The notes under the pieces: generated by a model
The model's input: the letters and a program-made list of their open reading frames with translations, nothing else
Databases searched by the model: none
What the model was told of the DNA's origin: nothing
Source: Halobacillus_B sp963739045
Lineage (GTDB): Bacteria > Bacillota > Bacilli > Bacillales > Halobacillaceae
NCBI GenBank assembly: GCA_963739045.1
Contig: CAVTYY010000004.1
Location: 248,001 to 312,000, forward strand
Reading direction: 5' to 3'
DNA: 64,000 bases
In this document: in pieces, positions 41,407 to 51,600 of the stretch
Position numbering within the stretch: the stretch's first letter is position 1
How the letters are laid out: each line of letters opens with the position of its first letter
Translations under genes and position numbers: made by a program

Positions 41407-44400
41407 GTGAAAATTAAGAATACGGCCTTGACCGTAGTGGCAGGTGCTGCACTCGTATTTTCTTCGTTTTCAGGCTACTATGCTCCGAAAGCAGAAGCAG
41501 CTTTAAATGATACGAAGAAGATTGTTAAACCACATTTAAGTTCAGAATTACTATCGCTGTCCACAAGTGAACAGGAAACCCAGACTCTCATCGTAGTTTC
41601 AGATGGTAAAAAAGACATGACCTCTACTTTAAAAGATTTAGGTGCAAAAGTCATACAAAACTCACACAACTATGTATACCTGGCAGAAATACCAACAGAG
41701 AAAGTTATTTCAGTCTATAACCTTGATCATGTTTCAGCGGTTTCCAAAAACAGCACAATGAAACCCGTTGAAAAACAAGATCCTGATTTAAAATCGAATG
41801 TCGATCAAGAGGCAGCAGAAGTCGTAAAGCCTGCCACCATTGAAACGCATAAGCCGACAGAAGTAAATACGTTTAAAAACAAATATGATGGTACAGGAAC
41901 TCGAATTTCCATCATCGATACAGGGATCGATCCAGGTCACCCTGCATTCCAGGAAACAACATCCGGTAAAGAGAAGATCGTTGCCGTAAAAGATTATACG
42001 ATGCAAAATGTATTTTATGGTGACTATGTATCAGATGGGGAAGTTTACTTTGATGAACAATTCGACGAAGGGGGTTCAATCTCTACCTCTGAATCAGGTA
42101 CATATAATACTACAGGAATTGACTCAGCAGATGATACCTATTATTTCGGAGAACTTCAATATGCCGCTGATCCTGAAGAGGCGGAAGATTTAAATGCTGA
42201 TGGTCAGAAGAACGATGACCAAACAGAAAAATTCGGAGTTCTTTTAGCTGATGGCCAAATTTATGTGGATAAAGATCTTGATAATGACTTTTCAGATGAA
42301 ACACCTCTGGCTAAGGATGCTACTGATTCATTTGATGTAGACCCATCAGATGAACTTCCAGGAGCGAATTTCCGTTTAAATCATTTTAATAAAAAATTCA
42401 CTCCAGATATTACCAAACCCGAGGAAAACTTTCCAGCTATCAACTTCTTTGCTGATACAGGCGGCGGACATGGTACACATGTATCTGGAATAACGGCCGC
42501 AAATTCCCCAGAGGATGCAGCGGATGATATCTACGATGCAGACATGGACGGTGTTGCTCCAGGTGCAGAGCTTGTCGGGCAAAAAGTCTTCCGTGCCGGC
42601 GAAGGCGCATCTAGTTATTCTATTATGAATGCCATGATCGAGGCAGCTGTCCCGGAGAAAATGGGAGGATTTGGATCAGATGTAGCGAACTTGAGTTTAG
42701 GTTCTCTTCCAGATATTAATGATGGAGCAGATGCCTACAATTCTCTAATCGATACACTATCTGCACAATTCGGTATTACGTATGTAATTGCCGCTGGTAA
42801 TGAGGGTCCTGGACTAGATACAGTCGGGTCTCCAGGTACTTCTGAAAACGCTATCTCTGTTGGTGCCTATATAAACAGTGAAATGTGGGAAACCGAGTAC
42901 GGTTACTTCCCTTATGGCAAAGATAAAGATGATAAGCGCAAGGATGGCGAGGGGCTCTGGTACTTCTCTTCCCATGGACCACGTGAAGATGGAGGGCAGA
43001 AGCCGGACATTGTTGCTCCAGGTGCTGCCTATTCTACCTATCCGGTTCAGCAAGGAAGCTATACCGTACTTCAGGGAACTAGTATGGCGTCCCCTTATGT
43101 TACCGGAGTCGTTTCTTTATTAAGAAATGCGACCACAAAAGATCGTGTTCCTTATTCTTACAAGACAGTACGTGAAGCTTTGATTCAGACGGCAAAGCCT
43201 CTTGATGGGTATAATCGTGCTGCTCAGGGAGCTGGTTTAGTTAATGTTCAAGATGCTTACGATTATTTGAAAGATAACTTCATTAAAGATATGAAAACGG
43301 TAGATACCACTGTAAATTACGGAGAGAAAGTTTCTGGAGGTAAAGGGTTGTACGTTCGCAATAAGGAACTCCCTAAAGAAGTAACAATTACATTGCAGAA
43401 CACTTCAGACGTTAAGAAGAACTTAACGCTTTCTCATGAAGCAGATTGGTTCAACTTATCTCAGGACCAAGTAACATTGGAGCCTGGCGAAGGGAAAACG
43501 ATTACTGCAACCTATAATTCTAGCAAGCTGGCAATGGGATATAATGATGGTCTGATCACAGTGAATGATCCATCTACTCCATATGCCGAAGCAAGAATTC
43601 CGCAGACCGTAGTCAAGCCAAATAAATTTACTCAGGATAATCATTATCGCTGGGAGAAGACTGATCAGATCCAATCTTCTAAAACGAAGAGTTACTTCTT
43701 TGATGTAAAACGAGGCATTGATGAAGTTCGTTTCGATCTTCGTGCCCTGCAGGAAAACAATGGGGACTATCAAGGGCGTGTACGTATGATCGTATTCGAT
43801 CCAGATGGAAAACAAGTTAATGAATTCAAAGGCTATGCAGGCTACGGTGATGGTGGATTAAGTGTAGAAACAAACACTTATAAGAGTCCAAAACCAGGGA
43901 CTTGGGAAGTTGCTGTTTATGGAACTGCCTCTCCGAAAGAAGACCAAACCATGAACCACTTTGAGTTAAAAGCAATGGGACAAGGCATGGTGAAAGAACC
44001 TGGGATCTTAAAACTGGGTCTGGCTGATGGACAAAAAACGTTGACTAAACAGGTATCCTTCACGAATTATTTTGCTAAGGATAAGAACGTTTATTTACAA
44101 GCAGGAGAATTCAGCAAACCAAAAGTTGAAGAAAAAAGGATTACTGCCCCAAGTAAAGATTACTATTACAAAGAATTAAACATTAAGAACAACGTATCTC
44201 TTGATGTACGCACCTACAATCCAGGTGTGTCAAGTGATGACGTAGATCTGTACGTTCAAAAGTTCAATAAAGAAAATGGAAAATACGAGGATTATGCCAT
44301 GTCTGCAGGCGGCTCTTCCGATGAAAGTGTTTCCTTTAAAGGGCTTGCGGATGGAAAATATCGTGTAGCTGTCTTCGGATTTTCCGGTCAAATTAATGTA

Positions 44401-45576
44401 GACTTAATGACAAAAGAAGTTAAAGTACTAGATCCAGGTGAGGATGGAGTAGGTTCCATTTCAGTACCTAAGAAAATGTACAACATTCCTGTTTCAGGGA
44501 ACATTAAGGCAGATGCCAAGATTGTGACCCCTGATGATAACCAGCAGTACTATGCAGGTATTTTTGTTAAAGATGCTCAAACGAACGAAACGATTACAAC
44601 TCTTCCGGTTTATTTACAAGACAATTCAGTAACTACTGTTGCTGGGACAAACCGAATTGAAACGTCTGTAGCTGTTTCTAAACAAATGTATCCAGATGGT
44701 ATTCCAAATGAGGTAGAGAAAAAAGCAGTGGTTATTGCAACCGCTAATAATTTCCCGGATGCATTATCCGCTGGACCATTGGCAGATGTAATGAATGCGC
44801 CAATTCTCTTAACCGACTCTGGTGAACCATTAAGCGATGAAGTTATTAAAGAAATCAAGCGTCTAGGTGCCGAAAATGCCTTTATAGTTGGCGGCGATGG
44901 AGTTGTAACTGACGAAGTCGTAGATCAATTAAGAGACATGGGCATGGATGCAAATGATGTTGAGCGCCTGTCAGGTGACAATCGTTATGAAACCAACCGT
45001 GCAGTTGTTAACAAACTTGGATCACTAGGTTTTGGTTTAAATGACAGTGGTGTATTTGTAGCCACAGGTGAGAAGTTTGCTGACGCTCTAAGTGCCGGAC
45101 CGTTTGCAGGAAGCAATAAAATGCCGATTGTGCTTACGAAGAAAAACGAACTTCCAGAGGGTATGGAAAAAGTATTCAACGGCAGAGACGTTTACGTACT
45201 TGGTGGCGAAGGAGTCGTATCTGAAGACGTTCAGAACAAAATTGAAGGTATGTCTGCTTCAACCACTCGTCTAGCAGGTACGAACCGTTATGCTACGTTG
45301 GTAGAAGTATTAAAAGAATTTGCCAACTCTACAGATACATTCTATGTATCTACTGGTGATAAGTACCCAGATGCGTTATCATCTACTCCATTAGTTAATT
45401 CAAATGATGGCGTACTGTTGCTGACTCATCCAGACAACCTGCCAACCGAATTAAATAATTACTTGCAAAAATATCTTTACCAAAATGGCGTAAAACACAT
45501 TGTCGCTATTGGTGGAGAGAATGCTGTCAGTCAGAAGGTTAAGAACGAGCTACTGAAAAAGCTGGCAGCAGAATAA
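41407..45576 (+). CDS. Giant surface subtilase with a large insertion and three CWB2 modules
   Basis: A 1389-residue secreted protease from GTG 41407, GGGAGGG upstream. After the signal peptide (about 1-32) and an I9-like propeptide, the S8 domain shows Asp171 (SIIDTGIDPGHPAF), His355 (GGGHGTHVSG) and Ser559 (GTSMASPYV). Asp-His spacing is 184 residues against 33 in the neighbouring subtilase, so ~150 acidic residues are inserted, including Asp-rich stretches such as DLNADGQKNDD and DKDLDNDFSDE that resemble calcium loops. Beta-rich domains (about 630-1075) follow, then three CWB2 modules (about 1077-1389). The cell wall association and broad protease role are inferred. Confidence 0.88.
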   Translation: MKIKNTALTVVAGAALVFSSFSGYYAPKAEAALNDTKKIVKPHLSSELLSLSTSEQETQTLIVVSDGKKDMTSTLKDLGAKVIQNSHNYVYLAEIPTEKVISVYNLDHVSAVSKNSTMKPVEKQDPDLKSNVDQEAAEVVKPATIETHKPTEVNTFKNKYDGTGTRISIIDTGIDPGHPAFQETTSGKEKIVAVKDYTMQNVFYGDYVSDGEVYFDEQFDEGGSISTSESGTYNTTGIDSADDTYYFGELQYAADPEEAEDLNADGQKNDDQTEKFGVLLADGQIYVDKDLDNDFSDETPLAKDATDSFDVDPSDELPGANFRLNHFNKKFTPDITKPEENFPAINFFADTGGGHGTHVSGITAANSPEDAADDIYDADMDGVAPGAELVGQKVFRAGEGASSYSIMNAMIEAAVPEKMGGFGSDVANLSLGSLPDINDGADAYNSLIDTLSAQFGITYVIAAGNEGPGLDTVGSPGTSENAISVGAYINSEMWETEYGYFPYGKDKDDKRKDGEGLWYFSSHGPREDGGQKPDIVAPGAAYSTYPVQQGSYTVLQGTSMASPYVTGVVSLLRNATTKDRVPYSYKTVREALIQTAKPLDGYNRAAQGAGLVNVQDAYDYLKDNFIKDMKTVDTTVNYGEKVSGGKGLYVRNKELPKEVTITLQNTSDVKKNLTLSHEADWFNLSQDQVTLEPGEGKTITATYNSSKLAMGYNDGLITVNDPSTPYAEARIPQTVVKPNKFTQDNHYRWEKTDQIQSSKTKSYFFDVKRGIDEVRFDLRALQENNGDYQGRVRMIVFDPDGKQVNEFKGYAGYGDGGLSVETNTYKSPKPGTWEVAVYGTASPKEDQTMNHFELKAMGQGMVKEPGILKLGLADGQKTLTKQVSFTNYFAKDKNVYLQAGEFSKPKVEEKRITAPSKDYYYKELNIKNNVSLDVRTYNPGVSSDDVDLYVQKFNKENGKYEDYAMSAGGSSDESVSFKGLADGKYRVAVFGFSGQINVDLMTKEVKVLDPGEDGVGSISVPKKMYNIPVSGNIKADAKIVTPDDNQQYYAGIFVKDAQTNETITTLPVYLQDNSVTTVAGTNRIETSVAVSKQMYPDGIPNEVEKKAVVIATANNFPDALSAGPLADVMNAPILLTDSGEPLSDEVIKEIKRLGAENAFIVGGDGVVTDEVVDQLRDMGMDANDVERLSGDNRYETNRAVVNKLGSLGFGLNDSGVFVATGEKFADALSAGPFAGSNKMPIVLTKKNELPEGMEKVFNGRDVYVLGGEGVVSEDVQNKIEGMSASTTRLAGTNRYATLVEVLKEFANSTDTFYVSTGDKYPDALSSTPLVNSNDGVLLLTHPDNLPTELNNYLQKYLYQNGVKHIVAIGGENAVSQKVKNELLKKLAAE

Positions 45577-45601
45577 AAGTTACATTCAAATAATACTTGT
45601 G

Positions 45602-45641
45602 ACACCCGTCCCTGATCTAGTCAAGGACGGGTGTTTTTTTG
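45602..45641 (+). terminator. Terminator of the large subtilase gene
   Basis: A 10-bp stem (45602-45611 with 45625-45634) and a run of eight T residues. Confidence 0.9.
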
Positions 45642-45700
45642 GTTGAAGTTGGGAAATAGTGAAAAAAATCTATAATTCGACGAAATCACTGGTAGATTTA

Positions 45701-45709
45701 TGCTATAAT
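45701..45709 (+). promoter_or_regulatory. Extended -10 promoter of the polysaccharide regulator pair
   Basis: TGcTATAAT at 45701-45709, 46 bases before the start codon. Confidence 0.55.
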
Positions 45710-45755
45710 GATTAACGATTGAATTGTGAGATTTATTACAAATGGAGGGACATCA

Positions 45756-46523
45756 ATGGAAGAAACCATCTCGTTGAAGGAAATTGGCCAGGTTTTAAAG
45801 AAAAGATGGCTAATGATTGCATCACTTGCGATCGGAGCTTTAGTTATAGCAGCACTTGTAAGTTACTTTGTACTCACCCCTACTTATCAGGCATCTTCCC
45901 AGTTTATAGTAAATACGAAGGACAACCAAAGTAATAGTCAATTTGACGTGAACGATATTAGAACCAACGTCGAACTTATTAATACATATAATGTTATCAT
46001 TAAAAGTCCTGCGATCTTAGAGGATGTCGTTCAAGACGCAGATCTTGCCGTAGATGCAGATGCACTTAGCAATAAATTGCAGGTATCAAGCGAACAGGAT
46101 TCTCAGGTAGTAACTGTTACGGTTACAGACACCAGTCAGGAAACGGCAGCTGTCATCGCTAATAGTATTGTAGACGTTTTTAAATCCAAAGTGCCTGATT
46201 ACATGAACGTAGACAATGTGACTACATTATCTGATGCAGAAATAGCGAGTAATCCTTCTCCTGTAAGCCCTAAACCATATTTAAATATGGCGATTGCTTT
46301 AGTCGTAGGGTTAATGGTTGGAGTAGGCCTTGCTTTCTTACTAGAATATTTAGATAACACGATTAAATCAGAGGATGAATTAGAGAAAAAGATTGGTTTG
46401 CCAGTGTTAGGATCTGTTGCTCATATTATTGAGGACGATCTCCCAAAAGAGACTAATAGAAATATGAGTCCCAGGCAGCAAAGGAGTGTGAAGTATGCGC
46501 AACAAGAAAAGAAAACTGTCTAA
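45756..46523 (+). CDS. Wzz/YveK-type chain-length modulator of a BY-kinase pair
   Basis: Membrane activator of the tyrosine kinase encoded next, involved in polymerisation or export of a surface polysaccharide. The 255 residues from ATG 45756 (ATGGAGGGA upstream) have two transmembrane helices (about 22-42 and 175-197) flanking an extracellular alpha/beta domain, with the SPKPYLNMAIALVVG proline-containing segment before the second helix typical of Wzz/CapA proteins. The C-terminal cytoplasmic tail (LEEKxGLPVLG-like) contacts the kinase. It overlaps the kinase gene by 29 bases. Confidence 0.88.
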   Translation: MEETISLKEIGQVLKKRWLMIASLAIGALVIAALVSYFVLTPTYQASSQFIVNTKDNQSNSQFDVNDIRTNVELINTYNVIIKSPAILEDVVQDADLAVDADALSNKLQVSSEQDSQVVTVTVTDTSQETAAVIANSIVDVFKSKVPDYMNVDNVTTLSDAEIASNPSPVSPKPYLNMAIALVVGLMVGVGLAFLLEYLDNTIKSEDELEKKIGLPVLGSVAHIIEDDLPKETNRNMSPRQQRSVKYAQQEKKTV

Positions 46524-47187
46524 TAAAATGAAGCGTACGTTAATTACCGATATTAATCCTCGTTCTCCAATTTCGGAACAATATCGTACGGTTCGAACGA
46601 ATTTAAACTTTTCGGCTGTCGATTTTGAATTGAATTCGATGATGGTTACTTCCTCGGGTCCTGCGGAAGGAAAATCATTAACCACCGCAAATTTAGCCAT
46701 CGTATTTGCTCAACAGGGAAATAATGTGCTTTTAGTTGATGCAGATTTGCGTAAACCTACGGTGCATTACACATTCCGCACCCAAAACACGGTAGGCTTG
46801 AGTAATTATTTAATTGGTGACAAACAACTTGAGGAAATTACGAACGAAACCCATATTGATAATCTTGATACTGTTTCTTGCGGTCCGATTCCACCAAATC
46901 CATCTGAATTGCTTGGATCAAAAGCTATGAAACAGCTCCTTAAAGACTGCCGGCCAAAATATGATATGGTAATTTTCGATACACCGCCAGTTCTTGCGGT
47001 TACGGATGCCCAAATTATTTCAAACATTTGTGATGGTGCCTTGCTTGTAGTGCGTAATAAGCAAGCAGAAATTGACCAGGTGAAACGCGCGAAGGAAATG
47101 TTAGAGCAGTCAAATGGAAGAATACTTGGCACGCTGTTAAATGATGTTGATCGTAAAAACCAGAATTATTATTATTACGGTACTTAA
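46495..47187 (+). CDS. CpsD/CapB family tyrosine kinase (BY-kinase)
   Basis: Cytoplasmic autophosphorylating tyrosine kinase controlling polysaccharide assembly, 230 residues. Walker A is SSGPAEGKSLTTANLA, Walker A' is VLLVDADLRKP and Walker B is MVIFDTPPVLAV. A run of four tyrosines (225-228) before the final Gly-Thr is the autophosphorylation tail. Its separate activator is the preceding gene. No cognate phosphatase or glycosyltransferase operon follows, since a terminator closes the pair, so the polymer genes lie elsewhere. In Bacillus such kinases also modify UDP-sugar enzymes. Confidence 0.92.
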   Translation: MRNKKRKLSNKMKRTLITDINPRSPISEQYRTVRTNLNFSAVDFELNSMMVTSSGPAEGKSLTTANLAIVFAQQGNNVLLVDADLRKPTVHYTFRTQNTVGLSNYLIGDKQLEEITNETHIDNLDTVSCGPIPPNPSELLGSKAMKQLLKDCRPKYDMVIFDTPPVLAVTDAQIISNICDGALLVVRNKQAEIDQVKRAKEMLEQSNGRILGTLLNDVDRKNQNYYYYGT

Positions 47188-47191
47188 TTCC

Positions 47192-47225
47192 AACCCTTTT
47201 CCTGTAGTAGGAAAAGGGTTTTGTT
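47192..47225 (+). terminator. Terminator of the BY-kinase pair
   Basis: A perfect 12-bp stem, 47192-47203 with 47209-47220, and a T-rich tail, directly after the kinase stop. Confidence 0.88.
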
Positions 47226-47392
47226 TGTCTGGAAAGAGAGGGAATTGGACTTATAGTCTGCAAAGTTTACAGAGCTTCCAACAAACTTTTATTTTAATTT
47301 AACTCGTGTCGAACAATTAATAATAGTTTTGTGAAATATATAGTAATTTTATGTTACAATATTCCTAGTTTGGATATTTTGGGAGGTAGAGT

Positions 47393-48280
47393 ATGAAAAA
47401 AGTAAGAAAGGCAATTATTCCTGCAGCAGGTTTAGGAACCCGATTTCTTCCTGCAACGAAGGCAATGCCTAAAGAAATGCTGCCAATTGTAGATAAGCCT
47501 ACAATTCAGTACATAGTAGAAGAGGCTATTGAATCAGGAATTGAAGACATTATTATAGTAACGGGAAAAGGTAAAAGAGCGATTGAAGATCATTTTGATT
47601 ATTCCTTTGAACTGGAAGAGAATTTAATAAGAAAAGAAAAATTTGACCTATTGGAAAAGGTGAAGCAGCCTTCTAAGGTGGATATTCATTACATTCGCCA
47701 GAAAGAGCCCAAAGGTCTTGGGCATGCCGTTTGGTGTGCACGTAAGTTCATTGGAGATGAACCTTTTGCGGTCTTACTTGGCGATGACATTGTTCGTGCT
47801 GAAGAACCGGGCCTTAAACAATTAATTAATAAATATGAAGAAACTCATTCATCTGTCATCGGAGTCCAGCAGGTAGAGGATGACCAGACGCACCGTTATG
47901 GAATTATCGATCCTGAAACACAGGATGACCGTCTTTATCAGGTGAAGAAATTCGTTGAAAAGCCGCCAAAAGGTGAAGAACCTTCCAATCTGGCAATTAT
48001 GGGGCGCTATGTATTGACTCCGGAAATAATGATGTTCCTTGAGAAGCAGGACTTAGGTGCCGGAGGAGAAGTACAGTTAACGGATGCCATTGAGAAGTTG
48101 AATGGAATTCAGCGGGTATTTGCTTATGATTTTGAAGGCTCACGTTATGATGTAGGCGAGAAGCACGGTTTTATTAAAACAACCGTGGAGCTCGCTTTGG
48201 AACGGCCGGAACTTAAAGAAGATTTGCTAGGCTTTTTAAGAGAAACTCTGAAAAAACACGAATCTATTGAATCTAAATAA
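47393..48280 (+). CDS. galU: UTP-glucose-1-phosphate uridylyltransferase
   Basis: Makes UDP-glucose from glucose 1-phosphate and UTP. The 295 residues show the nucleotidyl transferase signature IIPAAGLGTRFLPATKAMPK with the catalytic Arg and Lys, VEKPPKGEEPSNLAIMGRYV and EVQLTDAI, as in GalU/GtaB. With PgcA encoded in this window it completes the route from glucose 6-phosphate. Its position next to a BY-kinase pair fits use in surface glycans. TGtTACAAT at 47352-47360 could be its promoter. Confidence 0.94.
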   Translation: MKKVRKAIIPAAGLGTRFLPATKAMPKEMLPIVDKPTIQYIVEEAIESGIEDIIIVTGKGKRAIEDHFDYSFELEENLIRKEKFDLLEKVKQPSKVDIHYIRQKEPKGLGHAVWCARKFIGDEPFAVLLGDDIVRAEEPGLKQLINKYEETHSSVIGVQQVEDDQTHRYGIIDPETQDDRLYQVKKFVEKPPKGEEPSNLAIMGRYVLTPEIMMFLEKQDLGAGGEVQLTDAIEKLNGIQRVFAYDFEGSRYDVGEKHGFIKTTVELALERPELKEDLLGFLRETLKKHESIESK

Positions 48281-48304
48281 CAAATACTAAACAAATGACC
48301 ATTG

Positions 48305-48339
48305 AGCTTGCAGGGAATACTTTCTCTGCAAGCTTTTTT
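48305..48339 (+). terminator. Terminator of galU
   Basis: A 9-bp stem (AGCTTGCAG at 48305-48313 with 48326-48334) and six T residues. Confidence 0.88.
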
Positions 48340-48675
48340 GTCGTCCAATGGGAAGGGGAAAAGTGTTTATCCATGTGTTGCAGGTCGATTAGTGGACTAT
48401 TGTTTAAAGTTTTCGACATTCCAAACAAATTTCCCGGGAAATATCAACAACTTATTTTATAAAACTCCCTTTAGTTATTTGTTATGGAAAAGAAATCGGT
48501 GAATTATATTCTAACTAAGTACATTTTAGGAAAATTAAAGAGGCGAAACAACGAATATGTAAACGTTTTCTTTGAATTTGTCCAATATTAATATAATTTA
48601 CACAATTTATACATATTTTGTTATATAATGACTATGGATGTAATATTTAATCCGACACCATTAGGAGGGAATCAT
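48340..48675. other. AT-rich region with the nuclease promoter
   Basis: No gene. TATAAT at 48624-48629 is a likely -10, but no well-spaced -35 is seen. The ATG at 48628 that would open the longest downstream frame falls inside this box, so it cannot be the start. Confidence 0.5.
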
Positions 48676-51600
48676 TTGAAAAAGAAAACTTTTTCTCGTG
48701 GAACTAATACTGTATTAATCAGTTCATTAGTTCTCAGTTTAGTTTCAGGGCCTGCATACTCGGTTAAAGCGGCTCCAGCTGCTCCAACACCGGACAAGCT
48801 GCTAATTTCAGAGTACATAGAAGGCAGCTCTTATAATAAGGCACTGGAACTGTACAATGGAACGGGCAATGAAATTGATTTAAGCACGATAACGGTAGAA
48901 ATTTATTCTAACGGCTCTTCCGAAGCTGGATCTTCAATTCAGTTAAGTGGAACATTGGCAGATGGGGAAGTATTTGTTTTAGCAAATAGCAGACCTGAGG
49001 TAGATGAACAGATTAAAAGTGTTACAGACATGTTTGATGGCGGTATAAATTTTAATGGTGATGACGTAGTTGTTATTAAGCAAAATGATAAAGTGATAGA
49101 TTCTTTAGGGCAGATTGGCAGTACGGAGAAATTCGCTCAAGACAGGACTTTTACAAGGAAAGTAGAGATCACTAGTGGAGATACTGATCCTGGAGATGCT
49201 TTTGATCCAAGTGTTTCTTATGTTACCCATCCAAAAGATACATTTAAGCACTTAGGCAAATACCCTGATCAGACCTCAACGCCAGGTCCCGTAGATGAAC
49301 AGTCCATTGCCGATGCAAGAAAGAGTGCAGGCAGTGACCAGCAGGTTAAAGTTACAGGTGTAGTAACCGCTTCGTTTTCATCCGGAGGTGCTACAAATTA
49401 TTACATACAAGATGATACAGCGGGACTAGTCGTCCGTACTTCTGGAGTTAAAGTCAATATCGGAGATGAAATTTCTGCTCAAGGACCTATTACTTCTTAT
49501 TATGGCATGGAGCAAATGGAAATCTCCTCTGACCAAGTATCCACAGTTGTGGAGAATAAAGGAGTTCCTACGCCAGAGAGTGTTAAGGCGGCAAATTTCA
49601 GTGAGGAGAACGGCGAAGATATTGAAGGGGAACTTGTAGAACTTTCAAATGTGAAAATCACAGGCAGAGATTCAAAAGGTGACTACTTAGGAAAAGATAC
49701 CACTGGGGAATTCGTTGTCGAGAAAGGTGACTCCTTGAATCTTGAGGTCGGCAAAAAGTATGAACTGCTTGGAGGAGTCGTGGATTACTCCTATGACAAA
49801 TATAGACTTAAGCCGCGGAATCAGGCGGATGCCGTCGAAACAATTTTCTCAGTAGTCGCTGACCCTGGCACGGGGAATATTGTAAAAGGCTCTAAGGTTT
49901 CGTTGAAAACCCCTCAGGATGGGGCTGTTATCCATTACACCCTTGATGGAAGCAAACCTGATGCCACTAGTTCCACATACACAAATGCGATTACAATTGA
50001 CGAGGACACTACGATTAAAGCAGTAGCTGTAAAGTCAAGCGGCGAAGTAAGCGAAGTATCTTCCTTTAATTATAAGGTGCTCAAATCTTTGGATAACCTT
50101 GATATTCACGATATTCAAGGAGCCGGTCATGTGTCTCCCTACAAAGATAAAAATGTCGCTAAAGTAGATGGAATTGTCACAAAATTAAATTCAAAAGGTT
50201 TCTTTATGCAGGATGATGATCCTGACGGCGATGTTGCTACATCTGAAGGAATTTATGTATTCTCGTCAAGCGCTTCCGTTAAAACTGGGGACAAGGTTGA
50301 AGTCGATGGTCAGGTACAGGAATTTAAAGAAGGTGGCTACGATGATGCTAATGACCTTTTAACAACTGAAATCTCTGCTTCTAACGTTAAGGTAACGGCA
50401 GAAGATCAGAAAGTTCCATCTGCAGTTGTACTTGGAAAAGACCGTACTCCACCGACAGAAAATATAGAAGATGATGGAATGAAAAGCTTTGATCCAAATG
50501 AGGATGGGCTCGATTTCTATGAAAGCTTAGAAGGAATGTTAGTGGAACTGGATGATGCCCACGTTACTTCTCCACCGGAATATGATGAAGTAGCTGTATA
50601 TGTGAATAAAAGTGAAGACCAGGCAATGACAGATGCCGGCGGTCTGCTGATTTCCCCTGACGACTATAATCCAGAGCGCGTCTTAATAGACGTCGATGGT
50701 CTGGATGTTAACGTTAAAACGGGTGATGAGCTTAATGGTCCGGTGACAGGAGTAGTGAGCTATGACTATAGTAACTTTAAAATCCGTCCGACAGGCACTT
50801 TCCCGGAAGTTGTCGATGGAGGTACGAAGCGGGAAGTCACAAAGATCAATCCTGTGGAAGACCGCCTGAATATCGCTTCTTATAATATTGAAAACTTTTC
50901 TGCTGATACTTCAATGGATAAGGTAAACAAGCTTGCCCAATCTATTAATAATAACTTAAAGCAGCCTGATATTATTGGTCTTATAGAAGTTCAGGACAAT
51001 AATGGACCGACGGATGATGGTACGGTAGATGCGGATCAGTCTTATCAGAAATTAATTGATGCGATCAAAGCTGATGGAGGTCCAACGTATAAATTTACGG
51101 ATATTTCTCCTAAGGATAAAACTGACGGAGGTCAGCCTGGCGGAAACATCCGTGTCGGATTTATTTATAATCCTGATCGAGTAACTATGCCTGATAAACC
51201 GCACGGAGATGCTTCCTCAGCTGTCGATGTGAACGACAAAGGTTTGACCCTGAATCCTGGTCGTATCGACCCTGAGAATGATGCCTTTGAAGATTCGCGT
51301 AAATCACTGGCTGCAGAATTTAATTTCCAAGGACAGAAAGTCGTAGTGATTGCTAACCATTTCAATTCAAAAGGCGGCGATGGTTCCTTATTTGGTGCAG
51401 ATCAGCCTGTAGTCTTAGGTAGTGAAGTTCAGCGCTTAAAACAAGCGGCAGTAGTGAATCAATTCGTCGATAAAGTTGTTGAAAATGTAGATCAGGCGAA
51501 CGTTGTCGTATTAGGGGATTTAAATGACTTCCAATTCTCTGCTCCTGTTCAAACGTTGGCCGATGACGTAATGACAGACATGATGAATAAGCTTCCTCAA

